Assembly: GCA_951813525.2 (NCBI GenBank)
Contig: CATOTJ020000001.1
Location: forward strand, 248,001 to 312,000
Source: Thermohalobaculum sp951813525
GTDB taxonomy: Bacteria; Pseudomonadota; Alphaproteobacteria; Rhodobacterales; Rhodobacteraceae
DNA length: 64,000 bases
Direction of reading: 5' to 3'
The position numbers and the translations under genes were made by a program. Positions within the stretch are counted from its first letter, which is position 1; each line of letters begins with the position of its first letter. Shown one piece after another: positions 28,098-37,390 of this stretch. Under the pieces are notes generated by a model. It did no database searches, was not told where the DNA came from, and was given only the letters and a program-made list of their open reading frames with translations.

Positions 28098-30395
28098 ATG
28101 AACAAGATCGACAACGAGAAGGACGCTGGCCGCGGCTATAAATATGTGGGGACCAGGCCGGTTCGGCCGGATGGTGTCTCCAAGGTAACTGGAGCGGCCC
28201 GGTATGGTGCGGACTATGCGCCGCCGGGGCTGATCTGGGGCAAAATTCTACGCAGCCCGCACCCGCACGCGAAAATCGTGACGATCGATGTGTCACAGGC
28301 AAAGGCCCTGCCCGGCGTTTATGCCGTCATCACCGGGGCGGATTTTCCAGACTTGCCATTCGGCTATGTCGGACCGGAACGATTGCAGCGCAACCCCTGG
28401 TTCGACCTTCGCAATGTCATGGCCAAAGAGAAGGTCTATTATCAGGGCCAGCCGGTTGCCGCAGTGGGTGCAAAGGACCGGGCGACCGCGATGGCGGCTC
28501 TGGACTTGATCACGGTCGAGTATGAGGAATTGCCGTTCGTGATGACCATCGAGGCGGCGATCGCCCCGGATGCGCCGATCGTTCACGACGGCATGACAAC
28601 GCGCAATGCGCCGGAGGGCAGCGACGCGCCTTCGAACATCACCCGGGTATGGGAAGACACCATCGGTGATTTGGACGCCGGTTTCGCCGCCGCGGATCTG
28701 ATTGTCGAGGGGACTTACCGCAATGATGCGGTCCATCAGGGATACATCGAGCCGCATGCCTGTGTGGCCGAATATGCAGTTCAGGGCGAAGCCCATCTCT
28801 GGACATCCAGTCAGGGCCATTTCCAGATGCGCGACCTGACCGCGGCCTTTACCGGCATGTCGCCGGGTGAGATCCGAGTGACACCGGCAGAAATCGGCGG
28901 CGGTTTTGGCGGCAAGACCAAGGTTTATCTGGAACCGGTTGCGATGATGCTGTCCAAGCATTCCGCAAGGCCGGTCAAGATGGTCATGACCCGCGAGGAG
29001 GTCTTTCGGGCAACTGGGCCGGGGTCTGACACAGTCAGCAAGATCCGGATGGGCGCGACCAAAGACGGCCGGATCGTCGCTGCGGATTTCGAGACCTGGT
29101 ACGCTGCCGGGGCCTTTCCGGGCGCGCCGTTCATCAATGGCTGTCTTTGTGCTTTTGCCTGTTATGATATCGCGAACCAGCGCACCAAAGGCCATGACGT
29201 CATCACGAACCGGGCGATGACGGCGGCCTATCGCGCGCCGGGTGCGCCGCAGTCGAACTTCGGCATCGAAAGCACCATCGACATTCTGGCCCGCAAGTTG
29301 GGCATCGATCCCATCGAAATGCGCCTGAAGAACGCCATTAAGAAAGGCGACCGGCTGAACGACGGCCGGACCATGACCCATGACGGATTCAGCGAGCTTT
29401 TGGAGACGCTGAAGGCGCATCCGGCCTATGCCCGGCCGCTGGGTCCGAACCAGGGCCGTGGGTTCGCCGCCGGGTTCTGGCACAATGCAGGCGGCGATTC
29501 AGGCGCGACCGCGTTTGTGAACTCTGACGGCTCGGTCACAGTTGCCACTGGCAGTCCCGATATCGGCGGCAGCCGGGCCTCGATGGCGCTGATGGCAGCG
29601 GAAACGTTTGGCGTGCCCTATGAAACCGTACAATCCCGGATCAATGATACCAGCGCGGTCCCCTATTGTTTTGTCACCGGTGGTTCCCGGGTCACGTTTG
29701 CGACCGGCAAGGCGGTGATCAGCGCGTCGGAGAAGGTGATCGATCAGTTGAAAGCCCGAGCGGCCCAGATCTGGGAGGTGGATGCGGACGGCGTCGACTG
29801 GATCGATGGCGAGGCGCGACCATCGTCTTCGAATGTCGGCGACTTTAAGCCGCTTGGCATCAAGGAACTGGCCCAGCGCGCAAGCGCGACAGGCGGGCAT
29901 TTCGGTGCCTCGCATGCCGAAAACATGACGGGTCATGCGCCCGGCGTCAGCGCCATGTTTGTCGATGTCGAGGTCGATCCTGAGACCGGACATACCACGA
30001 TCCTCAACGCTGTTGCCGCCCAGGATGCCGGTATCGCCATCCACCCGTCCTATGTCGAGGGGCAGATCCAGGGCGCCGTCGCCCAGGGGATCGGTTGGGC
30101 GCTGAACGAGGGCTATGTGTATAACGAGGATGGCTCGCTGGAGAATGCCGGGTGGTTGGATTATCGGATGCCCGTCGCGTCGGATTTGCCGATGATCGAA
30201 CCGGTCATTGTCGAGGTCCCGAACCCTGATCATCCCTATGGTGTCAAAGGCGTTGCCGAGGCCGGGATGGTCGGCAGCATGGCGGCGGTTGCCAATGCGA
30301 TTGCCCGTGCGAGTGATCGGCGCATGACGCATTTGCCGATGTCGCCACCACGGTTGTTGTCCGCGATCTGCGACCGGCCCGGCCCGGAGGTCTAG
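28098..30395 (+). CDS. Xanthine dehydrogenase-family molybdopterin-binding large subunit
   Basis: A 765-residue molybdenum hydroxylase large subunit. The first 150 residues form the hammerhead domain (SKVTGAARYGADYAPPGLIWGKILRS). The rest is the molybdopterin-binding domain, with GGGFGGKTKVYLEP, the AYRAPGAPQ loop, QDAGIAIHPSYVEGQ and the active-site Glu in GVKGVAEAGMV. The loop is not the Cys-containing AYRCSFR of true CO dehydrogenases, so a CoxL role is unlikely; an aldehyde or N-heterocycle is more likely. The Fe-S and FAD subunits that normally accompany it are absent from the window. No export signal is seen. Confidence 0.88.
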   Translation: MNKIDNEKDAGRGYKYVGTRPVRPDGVSKVTGAARYGADYAPPGLIWGKILRSPHPHAKIVTIDVSQAKALPGVYAVITGADFPDLPFGYVGPERLQRNPWFDLRNVMAKEKVYYQGQPVAAVGAKDRATAMAALDLITVEYEELPFVMTIEAAIAPDAPIVHDGMTTRNAPEGSDAPSNITRVWEDTIGDLDAGFAAADLIVEGTYRNDAVHQGYIEPHACVAEYAVQGEAHLWTSSQGHFQMRDLTAAFTGMSPGEIRVTPAEIGGGFGGKTKVYLEPVAMMLSKHSARPVKMVMTREEVFRATGPGSDTVSKIRMGATKDGRIVAADFETWYAAGAFPGAPFINGCLCAFACYDIANQRTKGHDVITNRAMTAAYRAPGAPQSNFGIESTIDILARKLGIDPIEMRLKNAIKKGDRLNDGRTMTHDGFSELLETLKAHPAYARPLGPNQGRGFAAGFWHNAGGDSGATAFVNSDGSVTVATGSPDIGGSRASMALMAAETFGVPYETVQSRINDTSAVPYCFVTGGSRVTFATGKAVISASEKVIDQLKARAAQIWEVDADGVDWIDGEARPSSSNVGDFKPLGIKELAQRASATGGHFGASHAENMTGHAPGVSAMFVDVEVDPETGHTTILNAVAAQDAGIAIHPSYVEGQIQGAVAQGIGWALNEGYVYNEDGSLENAGWLDYRMPVASDLPMIEPVIVEVPNPDHPYGVKGVAEAGMVGSMAAVANAIARASDRRMTHLPMSPPRLLSAICDRPGPEV

Positions 30396-30512
30396 AGAGC
30401 GTCTCTTTGCAGACCGATTATTGTTAGGTTGAGTGCGCAACATGGCGGTGACTGGCTGGGACAGGCTTGTGCCTCGGACAGAAGGCGCCGCGCCAGCGAT
30501 GCCCACAGCGCC

Positions 30513-33500
30513 TTACGGCCAGCAGCCAATCGCATCGGGCGCAATGCCGCCAGCGATCTTCCAGTTTCCGGACCCGGTACCGGTACCGCAGGCCGGTAGC
30601 GGCTCGCACTGCTCACCAATTTTTGCTGGAGGCGGTTCTTCTTCGGTATCGTTGTCGTCCGAGATTTCGGCAGGCGTCGCCGGTGCTGTCGGCGGCGCGA
30701 ATTGCTTGGTATCCGGGTCGATCTCGCCCCAGTTCCATTGCTTGTTGGGGCGCAGTGTCCAGCCTTCGCCGGTTTTCAGGGCGAAGTACTCCTTCAGGTA
30801 GAGATCAGGGTCATCCTTGGGCCCTTCGCCGATGGTGATGATCCAGCCACCAAGATTGCCCGGCTCGAAAATTGTGACGGGATAGTCGTTGCCCGGCGAT
30901 CCGCCGAATTGGCTTTCCGGTCCATGATGAACCACGTTGCCGCCGGTATAGCCGGTTTGTGCCTTCATGACTTTGTTGATTTCGCCGACCAATTCGATCT
31001 GGCAGGTGGTTATGAAGCCCATGTCGGGATGAATGTCCTTCGGAACCGGATCGACCTGCCGCGTGTAACGGGTCCCGATCGAATGCAGGTCATAATCAGC
31101 CGTCAGGTAATGCCCGGTATCTTTCCCGTCCGGCGTCTCCGGCGCAGGCGTCAACACCTCCAGCGGCGCGGTGTTCGCTGCGCTTACCGGGACCGATGGG
31201 GCGACATTCACATTGCGCCAATCAAAAAAGGCCCCGTCAGCATCCTGCAGGACCAGCACGGGCATGGCAGGCAAAGCGGGCTGATCGGTCACGCGCAGAA
31301 CGTTGTAGGACTTGCCACCAATATCGAGGACCAAGGCCTTGCGCCGGGCAATCTCAGCGCCATTCGCGCTGCGCGCGTTGAAGGTTTTCACCACTTCGCA
31401 GTTATATTTCCCGGCCTGCTTTAGCGGGTCCTTTTCGGCAGCCAATCGGGCGAGTTTGGAATAGGACTGATCAACAGGGATGTACCCGGCATGCGGCCCC
31501 CAATCTGCGCTTTTGCCTTTGACGTGCATGCTTTTGGTCGCGTCGTTCTTGGCGATCAGCGCCGTCGAATCCGCATTGACGGGGCGTGCCAGGATGATCT
31601 CGTTCCGGGCGTGAGCCAGGCGCGACAACGCCTCGGCGTGCGCCGGGACGATATTGGACCTTCCGATCGCAAGCGCCCGGTCGCGCGCCGGTTGGTCACT
31701 CAGGCCCGGTGGCAGATCGGCGGGCGCCTTCCCCGCCGCCGGAAAGCCGGTTGGCGCAAAGTTTGTTGGAGGCCCTAACAGCAGTTCGGCGACACGGGTC
31801 TGAACCCGGGCGTAGATCGGCGCTTCGCCATGCACGATCTTGTCGAAAATCGTGATGTACTGCGCATCAAGGCCGCCAAGCTGGCTTTCCAGCCTGACGA
31901 CGCCATCATTGGGCGTGTTACCGAAAATGGCTGCGCGCAAGGTTTGCAGCAACTGCTTCTCGTCGATGATCGGTTCGGTCAAAAGATCACCAAGCGCACA
32001 ATCATACCACGCGCTGCATTTCGGCTTGAAGGGCGGTATCCCGGCCCGGAACTTCGCAAACCCCGTAGCCACCGTCGCCGCGTTGTCGTACCGCGCCTGC
32101 CATTTATAAACATCGATCCGTGCGATCTGATCAGCCAGCCGTTCATGGTCATCAATTCCGACCCGGACCGGGGTTTCGGGGCGCAGCGAACAGGTGTTGT
32201 TCCCAGCCGTCGAAGATCGCGGTTTCCGTTTTTCGGGTGGCAACAGATCCAGGACCGATGACGGCAGAATGCGGCCCTTGTTGTCGTTGGGACGCAGTTC
32301 GTTCGCGAAGATCTCCAGCGATTTAGGCGACAACCCGAAGAAGGCGGCGATCAGGGCATAGTCGCGGACGTAGGTGCCATTGCGATCAGCGCGCGCAGCG
32401 TCATCAAAGATCGTGCGGGACAGTTCTGCAAGATCGGCCGTGCAACCAATTGCGTGCGCTGCGATCTCGGTGGCTCCGATGGCGCGCAGTTCTTCGCTCT
32501 CTGGGATCTGGTCGCGGCTGGCGCCCTTCGAGAGGCCCGCCAAATAGGCGCCCAAACGGCTGAACGCTTTTCGCGTCGCCCAGGACCTGAAGGTTTCATC
32601 TGCAATCTTCACGTCTTCGAGCTTTTCAATCACCCGGGGCAGGTCGGAGCCGTAATGCGGCGTACAAAGCGTAATCAGACGGCGGATATCACCGCGGTTT
32701 TGATTGTCCGGCCGTAGATAGGGCGGAGCGCCGTCGATCGGGCTGCCGGGTGTCGCATAGCTCGCCAGCCATGCCATTGTCTGATCCGGCGTGCCAAGGC
32801 CCGGGCGCTGAAAGCTGGACGAGGCATAGACCCGGGGGATCAGCCCGCCCAGCGAATGGCCGACCACATCGACTTGAGTTGCTGCCAGCCCAAGATCTTC
32901 GCGAAACGTTTTCAGGGCCTTGAAGACGCCGCCCGCTTCGGCGGCATTTCCGGCATGTGGAAACGGATCCCAAAGCAGGCCGGCGTTGTTGCGGAACCCG
33001 CTGGGACCGGCGGATTTCGACCCATTCGTCAATTCATAATCAACCAGAAACACCGCCAGCCCGGCATCGCGGAGCGCATCCACCATGCTGTTACCGCCAA
33101 GCGGGCCGGACGCTTCGGTCCATTTTTCGGGGGTCGAGAAAGTTCCGTGAACCAGCAGAACCGGCGGGCGGGCCAGCACGATCGGAATTTCAACGGGTGC
33201 GCCATCTGCCGGGCTTGCGGTAACGGCGATGTCGCGAATGCCGACGCCGTCCAATTCACGGGTGTGTTCGCCCAATTCCGCCGGGGGCAGATAGAGAGCG
33301 TAGGCGAGATGCCGGCCATTCGCTTCGCTTGTCGCGACGGTCAGGCTGTTGCCGGGTGTCCCTTCACCCGACCAGTCAAGAGCCACCACATGACCGTCGC
33401 CGTCGTCAATCCTGAACGTGACATCCCCCGCGGCGCCAGCTTCCACTTCCAGGATCAACCGGCTCAGGCCGTCTGCAACGGTACCAAGCCTGGTTTCGTC

Positions 33501-35123
33501 CAACTTGGACAGATCCGCTGCGCTTAAGGTGCCGGGGCCCTTATGGCCGGGTGTGAACAAGACGTTTGCATCCAGTCGCCGGAACCGCGGCTCGGGCTTG
33601 GCTTCGGTGAATTCTTCATCGGTGGGACAGGGGATGCTCTGGCGCTGCATTTCGGCGCGGAACATCTCCATACGCTTGTCCAACTCGTCCATGACCTGCG
33701 GGACATGTTCAGCGGCCTTGACCTGCAACGAGGCTTCCAGCGCCTTGCCTTCGGCATCGGTCATTTTTTCCAATACCTCATCGCTAAGTGGGATAACCGG
33801 CCCCCAGCGTGCGAACACAAAGCGGATCGAGATTTCGCCGCAGACCAACGTTCCAACCGCTTCGATGAAGTACTGGGTCTTATTACGCTGGGTAGTATTG
33901 GCCCCCAGGCCGCCGATATTCGCAAACCACAGCATAGGCGCGACATCCTTGGTGCGCGTCCCTTCCTCCAACGTGACCAGACCATGCCAAGTGTCCTTGT
34001 GCATGTCCGCAGTAATATACTTGGCCAACTCGATGTCGCCCTTGTTTGTCGAATAGGACAGACGGCCATCTGCGCTGACGACAAACAAATCCCCCTCCCA
34101 TCCGCCCAACAGCGGCACGTCTTTCGGGTTCTGGTGCAAGATCGAATCAGACCGCATGAAGGCCTGCATGTCCGCTTCATAATGGGGATAGTGCTCTTTG
34201 ATTTCGGCGAGTGTCGAACCCTCGAACACTTCGATTTCCCACCCAAGTGCCCGAAAGACAGGTTCCAACGTATTGACCCGTTTGTGATCCGGCAGATCAA
34301 TCACGGGTTTTGGCACGCTGCAGATCCGGCGTTCGTTCAACAGCGCGTCGATCCGTGTGGTGAGGGTGCTGATCGCAGAACGGGCTTTGTCGACAGCCGC
34401 TGCCGCTGCTTCCACGTTTTCCTTCGCCTTCAAGAATGACGGGACCCATCCTTCTGCTGCATCGGCCGGGCGCTCTTCCTTTTTCACCTCCGGCAGCAAA
34501 CCATCGCGGACTTCTGCGCGGATGCGTGCTGTGATACCGCCACAGGAAAAGAAGCCTTCGACGATTGCTTGCGGGCGCCAACGCTTCTCGTCTTCGTCAT
34601 AGATGAAGGTTTTATCGAGATGGGTCCCGATGGTTCCGGCGGCGCCTTCCGCCAATTCGATCTTGAAGCGCGGCGACTGCCACTTGGAGCGCCAGTCGTC
34701 CTTGAACGCGCGTTCGACATCGGATTGGAACCGATTGATTGCGGCCTCCTCGACACGCCACAGGCTGACCGTTGCATCGACCTTTGTGACGGCGGCGGCG
34801 CCGGGCGGCTGCCAACCTGTCGACCAGCTCAGATCGATCCGATCGTCTGTAACATCGACACCAATGTCAGGACCGATTTCCTTCAGTTTGTTCAGAACTT
34901 CTTCGAACCAGGCGCGGACTTCACGCGGTTCGATTTCCGTTGTCGATTGTGCAAGCGCCGGACCGGCTGCCAGACCAAAGAAGAAGACAACCAGCGCCGT
35001 CCGGAGCGTTCCGGTCATCTCCCACCAGCACCGCTGAATGATGTGCCGAAGATCCTTCATGGTCTTGGATATATCACAATAGATCGGGCTTCGGAACGCC
35101 CCAAAGTTTTGCGATGACAGCAT
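30513..35123 (-). CDS. Exported lipase-like hydrolase fused to an edema factor/ExoY-type nucleotidyl cyclase domain
   Basis: A protein of up to 1536 residues. The best secretory start is Met36 (35018), giving TGTLRTALVVFFFGLAAGPALAQS, a clear Sec signal; the longer start adds an improbable leader. Residues 60-640 are unassigned, with a coil at about 220-265. An alpha/beta hydrolase spans 652-1110: LLVHGTF, nucleophile Ser757 in VVGHSLGG, and probable acid and His in NDGVVRLES and KIVHGE. Residues 1150-1460 carry the cyclase-toxin motifs NIVPAHAEAL, RPVNADSTALI, HVKGKSADWGPHAGYIPVDQ, LTADYDL (metal Asp1343 and Asp1345) and TGYTGG-VVHHG. These align closely with anthrax EF, Bordetella CyaA and Pseudomonas ExoY. 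Such enzymes make cAMP or other cyclic nucleotides inside host cells when a host protein activates them. Divergent from the VWA gene. Confidence 0.85.
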   Translation of the reverse strand: MLSSQNFGAFRSPIYCDISKTMKDLRHIIQRCWWEMTGTLRTALVVFFFGLAAGPALAQSTTEIEPREVRAWFEEVLNKLKEIGPDIGVDVTDDRIDLSWSTGWQPPGAAAVTKVDATVSLWRVEEAAINRFQSDVERAFKDDWRSKWQSPRFKIELAEGAAGTIGTHLDKTFIYDEDEKRWRPQAIVEGFFSCGGITARIRAEVRDGLLPEVKKEERPADAAEGWVPSFLKAKENVEAAAAAVDKARSAISTLTTRIDALLNERRICSVPKPVIDLPDHKRVNTLEPVFRALGWEIEVFEGSTLAEIKEHYPHYEADMQAFMRSDSILHQNPKDVPLLGGWEGDLFVVSADGRLSYSTNKGDIELAKYITADMHKDTWHGLVTLEEGTRTKDVAPMLWFANIGGLGANTTQRNKTQYFIEAVGTLVCGEISIRFVFARWGPVIPLSDEVLEKMTDAEGKALEASLQVKAAEHVPQVMDELDKRMEMFRAEMQRQSIPCPTDEEFTEAKPEPRFRRLDANVLFTPGHKGPGTLSAADLSKLDETRLGTVADGLSRLILEVEAGAAGDVTFRIDDGDGHVVALDWSGEGTPGNSLTVATSEANGRHLAYALYLPPAELGEHTRELDGVGIRDIAVTASPADGAPVEIPIVLARPPVLLVHGTFSTPEKWTEASGPLGGNSMVDALRDAGLAVFLVDYELTNGSKSAGPSGFRNNAGLLWDPFPHAGNAAEAGGVFKALKTFREDLGLAATQVDVVGHSLGGLIPRVYASSSFQRPGLGTPDQTMAWLASYATPGSPIDGAPPYLRPDNQNRGDIRRLITLCTPHYGSDLPRVIEKLEDVKIADETFRSWATRKAFSRLGAYLAGLSKGASRDQIPESEELRAIGATEIAAHAIGCTADLAELSRTIFDDAARADRNGTYVRDYALIAAFFGLSPKSLEIFANELRPNDNKGRILPSSVLDLLPPEKRKPRSSTAGNNTCSLRPETPVRVGIDDHERLADQIARIDVYKWQARYDNAATVATGFAKFRAGIPPFKPKCSAWYDCALGDLLTEPIIDEKQLLQTLRAAIFGNTPNDGVVRLESQLGGLDAQYITIFDKIVHGEAPIYARVQTRVAELLLGPPTNFAPTGFPAAGKAPADLPPGLSDQPARDRALAIGRSNIVPAHAEALSRLAHARNEIILARPVNADSTALIAKNDATKSMHVKGKSADWGPHAGYIPVDQSYSKLARLAAEKDPLKQAGKYNCEVVKTFNARSANGAEIARRKALVLDIGGKSYNVLRVTDQPALPAMPVLVLQDADGAFFDWRNVNVAPSVPVSAANTAPLEVLTPAPETPDGKDTGHYLTADYDLHSIGTRYTRQVDPVPKDIHPDMGFITTCQIELVGEINKVMKAQTGYTGGNVVHHGPESQFGGSPGNDYPVTIFEPGNLGGWIITIGEGPKDDPDLYLKEYFALKTGEGWTLRPNKQWNWGEIDPDTKQFAPPTAPATPAEISDDNDTEEEPPPAKIGEQCEPLPACGTGTGSGNWKIAGGIAPDAIGCWP

Positions 35124-35178
35124 TTATGTTAGTTTTAGCAATAAGATAACGATGGAGACAGGTCTGTCGGAGGGGATC

Positions 35179-37293
35179 ATGGCCCGGAACTGCTTGCGGT
35201 CTGATAATATTTATCTTCACAAGTTCAATGACATCCGGCTTTTTCCTAAGAACTTCATGGGCGTTATTTTCGCGAGCCTTGCTATCACCGTGCTGAGTCT
35301 TGCTGCGTTGCCCGGCCACACCGCACGCGTGCATGCCGCAGAAACACTTCGCCCGACGGATGATGAACTGAGGGCGGCGGCGGTTCGGATGACCGAAAAT
35401 CTGGGTGCATTGCTCAAGTCGGCGGGCAAGGCCGACGATGCGAGTATTGCCGAGGCGATTGACGGTTTGAACAAGCGGCTGGACGAGCGTCCCCCCACCT
35501 TGGAGGAGATCGGCAAACTTAGATCGATTATGCGCGGAGTGGTCCTTGAACTTGCCGCCGATGCGGAAGGTGCAGGCGATGCAGCACGTGCCGCAGCGTT
35601 GGGACGCCATGCTGCGGATCTTGCCGGCGCAGATCCGCTGGACGGTTCGGTTGACCGGATCATTACCGCATTGACAGGCGCGCCCACAGGTTCAGCGGAA
35701 ACTGTTGCGCCCAAAGGTTCGGCGTCGACGGTATCGAAAGAAGCGACAGCGGATGAAACGACCGCAAGCGGCGAGACGAATACTGAACCGACGAAGCCAA
35801 ACCTTGTGGTCCAGGCCGATGCGGATACGTCCAGCGGCGCGGGTGCAGAGCCGGGACCGGCGGACGCTGTAACCATCGTCTTCGACGGATCCAATTCGAT
35901 GTGGGGTCAGGTTGACGGGCGGCCTAAGATTGAAATCGCGCGCGAAGCACTGGCTGACCTGGTGTCTGGATGGAAGCCGGGCGCGGAACTTGGCCTGATC
36001 GCCTTTGGTCATCGTCGTGAGGCCGATTGCAGCGATGTTGAAACTCTGCGCGCACCCGGGCCGGTCGATCCGCTGAATTTTCTCCGTGCAATTGAAGGTA
36101 TCACGCCGACGGGCAAAAGCCCGATTACTGCCGCCGTGCGCAAGGCCGCCGAGGAGTTGGGCTATATCGACCGACCTACATCGGTGATCTTGTTCAGCGA
36201 TGGGGTCGAGACCTGCGATGCCGATCCTTGCGCTCTGGCCGCCGAACTGAACAAGGCAGGGGTCCGGTTCACGGCCCATGTTATTGGGTTCGGTGTGGAC
36301 GGTGACGCGTCGCAGTTGGTTTGCTTGGCCGAGGCAACCGGTGGTTTGTACCTGACGGCGGACAATGCCGTTCAGTTGGACAAGGCCCTTTCCACGCTGC
36401 GAACTGTGACCAGCGAACCTGAAAAGGCGAATTTGATCGTACTGGAGGCAGTGTCGCCCGGCGGCCAGGTGATCCGCGAGAATGTCGTGTGGCGTGTGGC
36501 GTCACTGGAAACCGAGGAAGCCGTTGCGATCAACGCAGGTGTCGCCCGTCCTGCACTGCCCCTGGATGCCGGGCGATACGTCGTTGAAGCAAGGGTCGGC
36601 GAGATCACCGGTCGTGTTGAGATTGAGGTTGTCGAGGGCACATCGGCGACCCACCGAATCCTGGTCGCCGTGACGGCGAAAGTCACGGTTACAGCGACGG
36701 AAGTTCCGGTGAACGAGACCGAGAATAACGATACCTTTGGCCGTGCCAACACCGTGCCCTCCCCGGTGGTCAGGCTGGATGAAGAGACTGCTGGCACGTC
36801 GTTTGCCAACGCGATTCCGGTGTCACTGACGGGGCGGATTGCGACCACCATCGAGGCAAACAAGCCGACCTGGCGCCGGATAGATGCGAAAGAACAGGGT
36901 GCGTTGTCAATTACGACCGGCGCGGTCCCCATAGGTTCACGTGCGGTCGTACGTCTCTGGAATGCCGAGAAGTCGACTTTGACGAGTTGGCTGGATTTCG
37001 TAGATGGCACCGCGACCGTCGATCTGGCGGAACCCGGGCAGTATATTCTGGAGATCCGGGTGGATAAGGCTGGCGGCAATCTCCAAATCGACCTCGCCTT
37101 TGCCGAAACGGGTGATGTGTTCGAGCCGAATGCCACCTTCGGCAGGGCCGCGGCGCTCGATCTCTCTGAACCCTTCGAAATCGCAATTTTACCGCGCGCG
37201 GATCAGGATTGGTTCTGGATCGAGGTCAAGGATCAAGGCCGTCTCACCTTCAGTCTCGACGGTGCTTTGCCGGACGGCGTTGAGATTGGGTAG
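35179..37293 (+). CDS. Exported VWA-domain protein, C-terminus truncated by an IS
   Basis: About 704 residues from the ATG at 35179, which has GGAGGGG upstream. A hydrophobic segment (VIFASLAITVLSLAALPG, ending near HAAE) should direct export. A Thr/Ala-rich linker leads to a von Willebrand A domain (about 238-410, counted from an ATG at 35152) with an intact MIDAS: DGSNSMW, TPTGKSP and FSDGVETC. Two later segments around ENNDTFGRANT and EPNATFGRAAALD look like pre-peptidase C-terminal-type beta domains; the second is cut short. The reading frame runs into the IS1-family inverted repeat, whose TAG ends it. It shares an upstream region with the lipase-cyclase gene, facing away from it. Confidence 0.8.
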   Translation: MARNCLRSDNIYLHKFNDIRLFPKNFMGVIFASLAITVLSLAALPGHTARVHAAETLRPTDDELRAAAVRMTENLGALLKSAGKADDASIAEAIDGLNKRLDERPPTLEEIGKLRSIMRGVVLELAADAEGAGDAARAAALGRHAADLAGADPLDGSVDRIITALTGAPTGSAETVAPKGSASTVSKEATADETTASGETNTEPTKPNLVVQADADTSSGAGAEPGPADAVTIVFDGSNSMWGQVDGRPKIEIAREALADLVSGWKPGAELGLIAFGHRREADCSDVETLRAPGPVDPLNFLRAIEGITPTGKSPITAAVRKAAEELGYIDRPTSVILFSDGVETCDADPCALAAELNKAGVRFTAHVIGFGVDGDASQLVCLAEATGGLYLTADNAVQLDKALSTLRTVTSEPEKANLIVLEAVSPGGQVIRENVVWRVASLETEEAVAINAGVARPALPLDAGRYVVEARVGEITGRVEIEVVEGTSATHRILVAVTAKVTVTATEVPVNETENNDTFGRANTVPSPVVRLDEETAGTSFANAIPVSLTGRIATTIEANKPTWRRIDAKEQGALSITTGAVPIGSRAVVRLWNAEKSTLTSWLDFVDGTATVDLAEPGQYILEIRVDKAGGNLQIDLAFAETGDVFEPNATFGRAAALDLSEPFEIAILPRADQDWFWIEVKDQGRLTFSLDGALPDGVEIG

Positions 37294-37390
37294 TGTCTCA
37301 GTTTGAATTTGACTTCTTTTTGTAAGGCCCGCGCTAAACTGTGCAAGCCCAGCTCGATCCACTTTCTTTTCAAGATGTAAACCGCACAAC

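Noticed and set aside
28098..30395. Naming the gene coxL (CO dehydrogenase)
   Set aside because: The active-site loop reads AYRAPGAPQ, without the Cys loop of true CO dehydrogenases, and the partner subunits are missing.
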